From: JAEZPW01 sp035629075
Lineage (GTDB): Bacteria > Acidobacteriota > Terriglobia > Terriglobales > Acidobacteriaceae
Assembly: GCA_035629075.1 (NCBI GenBank)
Contig: DASPIK010000080.1
Coordinates: forward strand, 62,001-126,000
Direction of reading: 5' to 3'
DNA length: 64,000 nucleotides
Part shown: piece after piece, positions 48,190 through 56,357 of the stretch
How positions within the stretch are numbered: position 1 is the stretch's first letter
Layout of the letters: every line of letters starts with the position of its first letter
Translations under genes and position numbers: made by a program
Notes under the pieces: model-generated
Databases searched by the model: none
Told to the model about the DNA's origin: nothing
Seen by the model: only the letters and a program-made list of their open reading frames with translations

Positions 48190-51100
48190 CTAGGCCGCTG
48201 CCTGTTGCTGTCCATCAGCGATTTGGCGGGCAGCATGACGAAGAGCTGCCGCTTTGAAGTCTTCCCCTGCGAGTGCGTGCACGCGCGATAATGCCATCAT
48301 GGACTGCGTAAGTCCGTACATGTCTGGTATGGACTGTCGCAACTCGATGCTCTTTAGCAACTTCGACTTCGCGGCCTCGAGGTCGCCTTTGGCGGCCGAG
48401 ATTTCTCCAGCGACCTGCAGTGCCCGTCCCAAACCCCAGACCCCACCGATTTCTTCGAAGATGGCAGCGCTCTCGGTCGATAGTGGTTCGCCCAAATCCG
48501 GCCGTTGCTGTTCGAGATGCACCCTGGCTAGCGTTGCCAGTGCATGCGCCAGAACACTACGATTACCGCCCTCGACCCACAGCACCCGGCTGCGTTCGAT
48601 CGAGAATCGTGCCGCGTCGTAATCGCGGCGGACGAGATGGAGCTCGCCTTCGACGAGCAATGCCCACGCAAGTAGCAACCGATCATTAATTCGGGCCAGC
48701 ATTCGAATGCTGTCGGCCACCAGCGCTGAACACGTACTCGCATCGCCTACGCACAACGAGCAAAAAGCGACATTGGTTTGCGCGAAAGCGATCCCGCGCT
48801 GGTCGCCGATTTCTCTACGAAGGCGCAAGCCTTCCTCATGCAAACGAATTGCCTCGCGAAACTCCCCGCTGTACATCGCGATCCAGCCAAGGTTGTTGAA
48901 CGCAAGAGCCGTCGCACGGGCGTCCCGCACCTCTCGGCTCAACTGAAGCGCCTCTTCACAAATTTCCCGCGAGACCCCCAGGGCCGCAAGTTCAGCTTCA
49001 ACCCATCCGAGGTTGTTGAGCACAGTCACTCGAAGTTGCAGGTCGTCCGAGCCCTTGAGCAATTCAGCCAACTCGCGCAGCACGTCGCGCGCACGGCGCA
49101 TGTTTCCTTCACTGTGCAACAACGTCGCAAGTCCGTTCAGCAAGCGGACGCGGATCTTGGAGTCGGCCGCGTGTCCGGCAGCGGACCAGATCCTGTCAAG
49201 ATCACGACGACCCTCCTGGAGGTGGCCGCGGGCCAGCCAGAATCTCCACAATGCCGCACCGAAACGCAACGCCATGACATGATCGTGCGACAAAGCCCAG
49301 CACTGGCCCGCTCGGAGGTTTTCATGGTCATCGTGCAGACGATCCAGCCACAACACTTGGTGAGGTCCGGTTAACTCCGGCTCCGCAGTCTCCGCGTAGC
49401 GTACGAAGTACTCGCAGAAGCTTCGCTGCACGTTTTCCAACTCGCTTGCCGCTGTAAGCTGCTCGATCGCGAAAGCGCGAATGCTTTCCAGCATTTCGAA
49501 ACGAGGCTCGCCGGCGTGCGACCGCGTCTGCCGCACAAGGCTGTGCTCCACGAGCGCAGCCATTCCGTCGATCAGATTGTCACCGTTCGAAACTGCCTCA
49601 CAGGCCTCCAATGTTGCGCCGTTTACAAATACGCCGAGTGTGCGGAAAAGGCGCTGCTCTTCCGGTGCGAGAAGCTCGTAACTCCACGAGATCGCCTCTC
49701 GCAAACTGCGTTGACGTGCCGGACGGTCCCGAGGCCCACCTTTCAGCAGATCGAATCTTGCGGATAGCCGCTTCAACATGGCTTCCGGGGAGAACAGGGT
49801 TACTCGCGCCGCCGCGAGTTCGATCGCGAGTGGCAGTCCGTCGAGGCGCATGCACAACTCGGCTATGGCACGCATGTTGTCGTCAGTCACGCTGAAACTG
49901 GGCAGCGCCGCTTGCGCACGCTCTACGAAAAGCTGAACGGCAGCGCAGTTGCGAAGAACCGCGCGATTGCAAAGGTCCCGTTGTGAAGGCACGCCAAGCG
50001 GCGGTACCGGAAACTGATGTTCTCCACTGACGCGCAGCGCGACGCGGCTGGTAACTACAATACTGATCTGGTTTGCTTTCGATATAAGTTCATGAACGAC
50101 AGGGGCGGCTCCCGCGACTTGCTCAAAGTTATCCAGAACGATGAGAGCTCGCTTGTCACGCAGGGCGTTGATGACTGCTCGGACCGCGTCAGCGGGAGCT
50201 GGTACAACGATCCCGATCGCATCGGCGATGGCGGGTGCGACTTCTGCAGGGTCGCTCAGGGCTGCGAGAGAGACGAACCAGCATCCATCCGAGAAATCGC
50301 CAGAGGCGGCGCGCGCAAGCTCGATGCTGAGTCGAGTTTTGCCAGTCCCTGCCGGCCCGGTAAGCGTAAGGAGTCGGCTTGCTTTCAACACACTTCGTAG
50401 CTGTGCAAGTTCTCGCTCACGTCCCACGAAGGAAGTAAGCGTAAGCGGGTTCGCCTCGCTTTGAATGTTTCCACGGACGGCCACTTTAGAAGCGTGTTGA
50501 CCGCTCAGCGCAGCAACGAGGTCTGACGCACTCGTGAACCTGTCGTCCGGGTTCTTGGCGAGCAGGCGTTCGACGACTGACACGAGCCACTCAGGTGCTT
50601 CGGGACGGAATTTACGAACCGGTTCCGGCGCCTCTTCCAGAATGGCGCGAAGCACAGCCGCCTCGTTTGGCCGCTCGAACGGACGGCGGCCACAGAGCAT
50701 CTCGTACAGAACGATACCCAGCGCCCACATGTCGGTCGAGTGTGAGGCCGGTTCGGAGCGGATCTGTTCCGGCGCCATGTAGTGCAGTGTTCCCATGCGA
50801 CCGTGATCGACCGTGCGATCGACATCCCCTTCGAACTTCGCGATGCCGAAATCGAGAATCTTTGCGTCAGTTCCTGGCAGGACAATGATGTTGGCCGCCT
50901 TTATGTCGCGATGCAGGATCCCGGCAGAATGCGCGCATGCAAGCCCCCTCGCGACTTGCGATGCTACCCTGATCGCTTCCTCGATCGGGAGAGGTCCGGA
51001 TTCGAGGCGCTGCGCCAGTGTTTCACCGTCGCAGTACGCCATAGCGATGTATGTGAGGCCATTGGCCGTCTCTCCGACATCGTAGATCGCGCAGATATTC

Positions 51101-51504
51101 GGATGGTCAAGGACTGCGGCAGCACGCGCTTCCGTGTGGAAGCGCTCGCGAGCGCTGGGCTTCGCCTGCAGTTCGGGGGGAAGAAACTTCAGCGCCAGAC
51201 TACGCCCAAGTCGGGGGTCGTACGCGTGGTATACGATCCCCATGCCGCCTCGTCCGATTTCGCGGACCAGTTGGTACGGGCCGACCCGATCGGGAATGAC
51301 CATGGCCTGCGGCGCCTGAGCGCTTTGGACAACGGGAGTGTCAAGCAGACCCTGACCGGTGTCGTTTGCAGCAAGCATCTGCTCGACTTCCGCGCGGATT
51401 GACGGGTCTTCACACTCCCGCTTCAACCAATCGTGCCGCTGATCTTCGGGCAATTCGATTGCACGGTCAAACAAGGATCCGATCTGTTCCCATCGGGACG
51501 ACAT
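48190..51504 (-). CDS. Ser/Thr protein kinase fused to a STAND-type ATPase and TPR repeats
   Basis: From ATG 51504 the protein is 1104 aa. Kinase domain about 75-335: glycine loop IGRGGMG (83-89), Lys106, HRDIKAANI (198-206), DFG 218-220, APE 244-246. A short linker leads to an ATPase of the AfsR/NB-ARC type: GPAGTGKT at 383-390, LIVLDNFEQV and LDGLPLAIELAAAR. The C-terminal half is helical, with TPR-like repeats (ALAFNNLGWIAMYSGEFREAIRLHEEGL). No transmembrane segment is seen. The ATG overlaps the sigma-factor stop (TGATG), so the two are coupled: a phosphorylation or protein-interaction signal likely tunes the sigma factor. Confidence 0.92.
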   Translation of the reverse strand: MSSRWEQIGSLFDRAIELPEDQRHDWLKRECEDPSIRAEVEQMLAANDTGQGLLDTPVVQSAQAPQAMVIPDRVGPYQLVREIGRGGMGIVYHAYDPRLGRSLALKFLPPELQAKPSARERFHTEARAAAVLDHPNICAIYDVGETANGLTYIAMAYCDGETLAQRLESGPLPIEEAIRVASQVARGLACAHSAGILHRDIKAANIIVLPGTDAKILDFGIAKFEGDVDRTVDHGRMGTLHYMAPEQIRSEPASHSTDMWALGIVLYEMLCGRRPFERPNEAAVLRAILEEAPEPVRKFRPEAPEWLVSVVERLLAKNPDDRFTSASDLVAALSGQHASKVAVRGNIQSEANPLTLTSFVGRERELAQLRSVLKASRLLTLTGPAGTGKTRLSIELARAASGDFSDGCWFVSLAALSDPAEVAPAIADAIGIVVPAPADAVRAVINALRDKRALIVLDNFEQVAGAAPVVHELISKANQISIVVTSRVALRVSGEHQFPVPPLGVPSQRDLCNRAVLRNCAAVQLFVERAQAALPSFSVTDDNMRAIAELCMRLDGLPLAIELAAARVTLFSPEAMLKRLSARFDLLKGGPRDRPARQRSLREAISWSYELLAPEEQRLFRTLGVFVNGATLEACEAVSNGDNLIDGMAALVEHSLVRQTRSHAGEPRFEMLESIRAFAIEQLTAASELENVQRSFCEYFVRYAETAEPELTGPHQVLWLDRLHDDHENLRAGQCWALSHDHVMALRFGAALWRFWLARGHLQEGRRDLDRIWSAAGHAADSKIRVRLLNGLATLLHSEGNMRRARDVLRELAELLKGSDDLQLRVTVLNNLGWVEAELAALGVSREICEEALQLSREVRDARATALAFNNLGWIAMYSGEFREAIRLHEEGLRLRREIGDQRGIAFAQTNVAFCSLCVGDASTCSALVADSIRMLARINDRLLLAWALLVEGELHLVRRDYDAARFSIERSRVLWVEGGNRSVLAHALATLARVHLEQQRPDLGEPLSTESAAIFEEIGGVWGLGRALQVAGEISAAKGDLEAAKSKLLKSIELRQSIPDMYGLTQSMMALSRVHALAGEDFKAAALRHAARQIADGQQQAAA

Positions 51505-52175
51505 CAGGGCTCTGAACTTGTTCCGTAGACTTCCTTGTGCAACCAAGCCCGTGCCTTGACCCATTCGCGTCGCACGGTGCGCTCAGATAGCCCAAGCAAC
51601 TCAGCTATCTCCTGTTCACTAAGCCCGACGAAGAATCGGTACTCCACGATCTGTCGGGCGCGCTCATCCATCTGGCCCAGTCGGTCGAGAGCCGAGTCCA
51701 GTGCGACTAGGTCGGCATCTGCTCCGCCGGCCGCGATCTGCTTGCCGTCGAAGCTGGTGTGAACCCATTCGCCTCCATGCTTCTCCGCATTGCGATGGCG
51801 GGCATGATCGATCAGGATCTGACGCATTGCGCGCGCAGCCACTGCGAAAAAGTGGTCGCGATCGTTGACGTTCAGGTCCGCGTCACTGGACAGCTTCAGG
51901 TAAGCCTCGTGAACCAGTGCTGTCGGATGAAGTGTGTGGCCGGGGCGCTCCCGTCGGAGTTGCTGTTGGGCGATTCGCCGCAGATGGGCGTAGACGGCAC
52001 CAATCAGGCGGTCGAAGTTCTCCCTGCCGCCGTCGCGCGCCTCCACCAGTAATCGTGTCACTTCCAGGACGTCTGCGTTATCGCGACCCGATGCTGGCCC
52101 TACGGGCAAATCTTCCTCCCCTGATGTCCGGTTTGGCGGACATTCCTCGCATATAGCGATGAGGGGGCACCCCAC
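51504..52175 (-). CDS. ECF-type RNA polymerase sigma factor
   Basis: A sigma-70 family protein of about 223 aa with a region 2 (ENFDRLIGAVYAHLRRIAQQQL, TLHPTALVHEAYLKL) and region 4 helix-turn-helix (VEYRFFVGLSEQEIAELLGLSERTVRREWVKARAWLHKEVYG). This is the subfamily commonly found beside large Ser/Thr kinases in Planctomycetes and Acidobacteria, and no anti-sigma gene lies next to it. The start is GTG 52175; the first 25 residues are not conserved and the true start could be further in. A methyltransferase gene is divergent, 42 bases away. Confidence 0.9.
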   Translation of the reverse strand: MGCPLIAICEECPPNRTSGEEDLPVGPASGRDNADVLEVTRLLVEARDGGRENFDRLIGAVYAHLRRIAQQQLRRERPGHTLHPTALVHEAYLKLSSDADLNVNDRDHFFAVAARAMRQILIDHARHRNAEKHGGEWVHTSFDGKQIAAGGADADLVALDSALDRLGQMDERARQIVEYRFFVGLSEQEIAELLGLSERTVRREWVKARAWLHKEVYGTSSEP

Positions 52176-52217
52176 CCCAAAGTTACTGAAGAGTATACGC
52201 CAGATTCGGAGCTACAA

Positions 52218-53324
52218 ATGGCTACTGTTCCCAACATCCAAGATGCTGCTGCTGAACGTCGGGACGCCCTTGTCGAGCAGATTGTGTCGTCAGCTTCCAC
52301 TGCAATGCAGCTATTCACGATCTATTTGGGCGATCAGCTAGGGCTTTACGATGTACTAGCCGCAGACGGGCCTATGAACGCAACACAACTCGCCCGCCGA
52401 ACCGGCACCGCGCCCCGTTATGTTCGTGAGTGGCTGGAGCAGCAGAGCGTCGCAGGCATTCTCGAAGTCGAGAACCCGGACGACGCGCCGGAAAGACGCC
52501 GTTTTTATCTCCCGGCGGGGCATGACGAAGTTCTAGCGGACCGCGAGAGCCTCAACTACCTGGCTCCCTTGCCCCAGGTTGTTGCGGGTGCTGTCGCACC
52601 TATTCAGCAGCTCCTCTCGGCGTGGCGCAATGGAATCGGAGTTCCCTATGAGGCATATGGGCGCACGTTCGTGGAGGGGCAAGCTCGCATGAATCGTGCC
52701 GCTTTTCTGCACCAACTCGCCCCGGAATGGCTGCCGGTGTTGCCGGGATGGCAGAAACTGCTCCAAACGAATGCGACAGTTCGTGTAGCCGACATTGGCT
52801 GCGGTGCCGGATGGTCCAGCATCGGAATGGCTCTTCACTGTTCGAATGCGGAAGTGCACGGGTTCGACTTCGACGCGTCTTCTATCGAACTGGCCAAGGC
52901 GAATGCCGCTGAATTCGGTGTCTCCGACCGCGTGACTTTTCAAGTACGCGATGCTTCCGATAGCGAGGTGGCCGGAAACTATGACCTGGTTATGGCGCTT
53001 GAGTGTGTTCACGACATGTCGAATCCGGTTGCCGCGCTTCAGACCATGCGCCGCCTCGTCCGCCCTGATGGATACGTCCTTGTTGTCGATGAACGGGTTG
53101 CCGATCGTTTCGTTCCGCGTGCTGATGGACTCGAGTCGCTGATGTATGGGTTTAGCGTGCTGCACTGCTTGCCGGTGGGAATGGCAGAGCAACCATCGGC
53201 GGCCACGGGAACGGTGATGCGATGTGAGACTCTCGTCCACTACGCTACCCAGGCGGGTTTCGGGGGCGTCGAATTGCTACCTATCGACCACCCGATGTTC
53301 CGGTTCTACTGGCTCAAGCAATAG
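52218..53324 (+). CDS. SAM-dependent methyltransferase with N-terminal winged helix
   Basis: A 368-residue class I methyltransferase. An N-terminal winged-helix region (LYDVLAADGPMNATQLARRTGTAPRYVREWLEQQSVAGIL, residues 43-82) is typical of O-methyltransferase-like proteins related to Rv2258c. The SAM domain starts at about 190: VRVADIGCGAGWSSIGMALHC (motif I), VHGFDFDASSIELAKANAAEFGV, VALECVHDMSNPVAALQTMRRLV and LVVDERVADRF. The substrate is unknown. It is divergent from the sigma-factor gene with a 42-base intergenic gap. Confidence 0.88.
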   Translation: MATVPNIQDAAAERRDALVEQIVSSASTAMQLFTIYLGDQLGLYDVLAADGPMNATQLARRTGTAPRYVREWLEQQSVAGILEVENPDDAPERRRFYLPAGHDEVLADRESLNYLAPLPQVVAGAVAPIQQLLSAWRNGIGVPYEAYGRTFVEGQARMNRAAFLHQLAPEWLPVLPGWQKLLQTNATVRVADIGCGAGWSSIGMALHCSNAEVHGFDFDASSIELAKANAAEFGVSDRVTFQVRDASDSEVAGNYDLVMALECVHDMSNPVAALQTMRRLVRPDGYVLVVDERVADRFVPRADGLESLMYGFSVLHCLPVGMAEQPSAATGTVMRCETLVHYATQAGFGGVELLPIDHPMFRFYWLKQ

Positions 53325-53537
53325 GCGATTTGTGAACCTCATCGGCGGTGATGCGCAAAGCACGCCGCCATTTCTTTTGCTGCTCTTGTCCCTTCGATCC
53401 TGCTTGCGACGCTTGCCACAGTGCGAACCGGCCTCAGGAATGATTCACTTTTTTGTGGAGCGCCGATGAAAAAAGCGTGTCACGAATGTCCGCTGTAACG
53501 AATCTTTAACGTATTAGTAGGTGAGGGCAGAAACGAG

Positions 53538-54851
53538 ATGTTGGGCACCTACAGTTCCGAAGCGAATCAGATCGGTACAGCGCGCCGAAACTTAAGGGTA
53601 CTGTACATCGCAGTTGCGGTAGCCGCTCTTTTTGCTAGCACTGGCTTAGCCGCGGCGCAGACGAGTTCGCCACAGAGTTACCCGACAAAGCGCATCGTCG
53701 ATCCCAAAACGGTTCGCCGCCAGGCTCCGGCGCCTGTGCGCTTCGTCCTGAAGCCGTTCAGCATAGCGGGGTCCAAAGTAGAGGCTGGACTGAATATCGT
53801 CGAGGACTCCAAGATCCACAACCGCCTGCAAATCATGCTGGCTGATCCGCATGTGCGGCCAATTGTTGGCAACCTCGGTGATGGCAGTGGCTTTGGGCTT
53901 GGCGTCGCATTCAACACGGCCGGAACTGACGAGAGAAAGCTTGCGCTCGAAGGTGACGCGCACGCCACGGTTAAGCAGTACGTTGAAGCAAACCTGTCAG
54001 CACGATTGCTCAGCCGCGATACTCCTATCGGCGCGCTGACGTTTCGGACGGGTGTTGGTTACAAGATGCGGCCGGAAGAGGACTTTTACGGTGTCGGACC
54101 GGCAAGTGACTTTCGCACGAATTACAACCTGATCGAGCGCTCTACTTCGGCGACTGTCGAAGTGAAACGCGGCAAGCGTGTGCGTTTCGGAACTCAACTT
54201 AAGTTCTCGGATACGGTCATCGTGAACGGTCGCGATCTGAACTTTCCAAGCACTCGTCAGGCGTATGCGCCAACCGAGCTAGCGGGACTGGGCGGCGCGC
54301 AACTCTTTGAAACTTCCGCGTTCGTTGAATACGACACGCGTGCCGGCAGAACTTCTCCCGTGAAGGGCCTGTATGTGAAGGCGCTTGCGTCCTCCGTCGA
54401 AGGCATCGATGGTGATTTCGGGTACTGGCAGTACAAGATTGATCAGCGTGCGTACGTCCCACTGGCGAGTCCGCGTCGAGTTTTCGCGATCCGTACGCTG
54501 CTCGTGTTTTCGGACCCGCGTGGGGCATCGCAGGTTCCGTTCTTTCGGTTAGCACGGCTTGGAAACTCCGAAACGCTGCGTGGATTCGATCCGAATCGCT
54601 TCTACGGCAGGAACGCAGCAGCTTGGAACGCGGAGTATCGCACCGATCTGACTGGCGGTCTGGGTGCATTCGCGTTCACGGATTTCGGGCAGGTTTTCAA
54701 TCGCCGCGCCGACTTCAACACTAGCAATTTTCAAGTAACGTATGGCGCCGGTCTGCAGGTTAAGACTGCTCGCGCGATCCTGCTTCGTACTTATGTGGCG
54801 CGTTCGAGTGAAGGCACGCGCCTGATGATTTCGTTCGGTCCAACTTTTTAA
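53538..54851 (+). CDS. Outer-membrane beta-barrel protein (BamA/Omp85-type barrel)
   Basis: A 437-residue exported protein: signal region around residues 20-41 (VAVAALFASTGLAAAQ), a short periplasmic part, then alternating amphipathic strands through the end, with RLGNSETLRGFDPNRFYGRNAAAWNAEYRTDL, the BamA/surface-antigen family's RGF motif, and a C-terminal Phe. No POTRA repeats are evident, so it resembles the barrel-only, surface-antigen subtype. It is the first of four genes read together; spacing to the next gene is 12 bases. The role, export or anchoring, is unknown. Confidence 0.8.
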   Translation: MLGTYSSEANQIGTARRNLRVLYIAVAVAALFASTGLAAAQTSSPQSYPTKRIVDPKTVRRQAPAPVRFVLKPFSIAGSKVEAGLNIVEDSKIHNRLQIMLADPHVRPIVGNLGDGSGFGLGVAFNTAGTDERKLALEGDAHATVKQYVEANLSARLLSRDTPIGALTFRTGVGYKMRPEEDFYGVGPASDFRTNYNLIERSTSATVEVKRGKRVRFGTQLKFSDTVIVNGRDLNFPSTRQAYAPTELAGLGGAQLFETSAFVEYDTRAGRTSPVKGLYVKALASSVEGIDGDFGYWQYKIDQRAYVPLASPRRVFAIRTLLVFSDPRGASQVPFFRLARLGNSETLRGFDPNRFYGRNAAAWNAEYRTDLTGGLGAFAFTDFGQVFNRRADFNTSNFQVTYGAGLQVKTARAILLRTYVARSSEGTRLMISFGPTF

Positions 54852-54863
54852 AGGGGTCCTCCG

Positions 54864-56279
54864 ATGAAGAACTACTTGCGGAATCTCGCTTTACTGATGG
54901 CCATCGGTCTAGCGCTTGCTTTGCCTGCCGGCGCGCAGCAGCTTGCGGTTCAGCAGGAGGTGGTTCAGGTCGATGTGATGTGGGTTGATTACGACGAGGC
55001 CGACATCTCCGAACCGGCGGGCCGAGACAGTGGTTACTACTACGACTTCATCGACGGCACCATCATTCAGCAAGTTAAGCAGGGATTCGATTTCCCGCGG
55101 ATTGCACGCAAGGTATTGGGTCGTTCGAAGGAAGCGCTCAATGTCAACGCCGTTGACGCCGTGCCAGATTCATCCTGGTTCACGAACCGCAATGGCATGC
55201 TTCCGATGTCTCTGTACGAGATTCGCCGCGGCCCAAACCAGGACGAAGGCCCTGTGGGCGAAAGTTTCACGGTCCTCCGCGCAAAAACGGTCGGTATCAC
55301 GCCAGGGCTGTGGATCCGCGACGAACAAGGATCAACCTACATCCTTAAGTTCGATCCGCCAGACTATCCCGAACTAGCGACCGCTGCTGAAGTGATAAGC
55401 ACGAAGTTGTTCTACGCGATCGGCTACAACGTTCCGCAGAACACGATTTTCCGTTTTCGCCGAAGTCAGCTGCAGATCGGGGACGGTGCAACGTACAAGG
55501 ACAATGCGGGACGCGAACAGGCTTTAACGCCTGCCGTTTTGGAAGAGCTCCTCGCCCGCGTGGCGCAGGAGAAGTCGGGGCGATATCGGGTAGTGGCGAG
55601 CAAGCTTCTGCCGGGAAAACCCAAAGGCGGCTTCAAGTTCGCTGGCGTGCGCGAGGACGATCCGAACGACATCATCCCGCATGAGCATCGCCGCGACGTC
55701 CGTGGTTTGCGCGTATTCAGCGCATGGCTGGAACACAACGATATTCGCGTTGGCAACACGCTCGACATGTACGTGGAAGAGCACGGACGCCGATTCCTGC
55801 GTCACTACCTGATCGACTTCGGATCGACCTTGGGCAGCGATACTTTGTTCCCGAACCGGCCTGAAGTTGGCCACGAACATCAGTTCGATATGAAACAAGC
55901 CGGCACGACGCTGCTGACGTTGGGATTGCGACAGCCGGCATGGACTGAGCCTGAGCCAATCCGCTTCGCAAGCGTTGGCCGATACAGCGCTGAAGATTTC
56001 GATCCGCGCCGCTGGAAGTCCAACTTTCCGTTGGTTGCATTCGAGAACATGACGGAAGCGGATGCGCGCTGGGCGGCAGAGATCGTCGGTTCGTTCACCG
56101 ATGAGCAAATTCGGGCGGCAGTTGAGACCGGGGAGATCTCTGAGCCGGCCGCGGAGGACTACCTGGTGAAGCAGCTCATAGGTAGGCGAGACCGAATCGT
56201 TGACGCTTACTTGGACAGGTCAGTGGCCGATCGCACGCGAGTGGCAAGCAATATCGTCAAGCCTGCCTTGCGGAAGTGA
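54864..56279 (+). CDS. Exported protein with protein-kinase-like catalytic motifs, function unknown
   Basis: A 471-residue protein with a signal peptide (MKNYLRNLALLMAIGLALALPAGA, cleavage near residue 24). The middle reads TYILKFD (Lys162), AAEVISTKLFYAIGYNVP (Glu176), HNDIRVGN (H291, D293, N298) and LIDFG (D318-G320). This is the order seen in protein kinases and HipA/CotH-like kinases: beta-3 lysine, alpha-C glutamate, HxDx4N loop, DFG. I do not recognise a named family. It is flanked by an outer-membrane barrel gene and an NTT-type transporter. A periplasmic kinase or pseudokinase is plausible but unproven. Confidence 0.72.
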   Translation: MKNYLRNLALLMAIGLALALPAGAQQLAVQQEVVQVDVMWVDYDEADISEPAGRDSGYYYDFIDGTIIQQVKQGFDFPRIARKVLGRSKEALNVNAVDAVPDSSWFTNRNGMLPMSLYEIRRGPNQDEGPVGESFTVLRAKTVGITPGLWIRDEQGSTYILKFDPPDYPELATAAEVISTKLFYAIGYNVPQNTIFRFRRSQLQIGDGATYKDNAGREQALTPAVLEELLARVAQEKSGRYRVVASKLLPGKPKGGFKFAGVREDDPNDIIPHEHRRDVRGLRVFSAWLEHNDIRVGNTLDMYVEEHGRRFLRHYLIDFGSTLGSDTLFPNRPEVGHEHQFDMKQAGTTLLTLGLRQPAWTEPEPIRFASVGRYSAEDFDPRRWKSNFPLVAFENMTEADARWAAEIVGSFTDEQIRAAVETGEISEPAAEDYLVKQLIGRRDRIVDAYLDRSVADRTRVASNIVKPALRK

Positions 56280-56357
56280 GCTTCAAGAGTTCACTCGGCC
56301 TACGGGAGTTTTTGAACGAGTTGTATGGCAGTGGTTAGTAAGTGGAGTGAGGGAATC

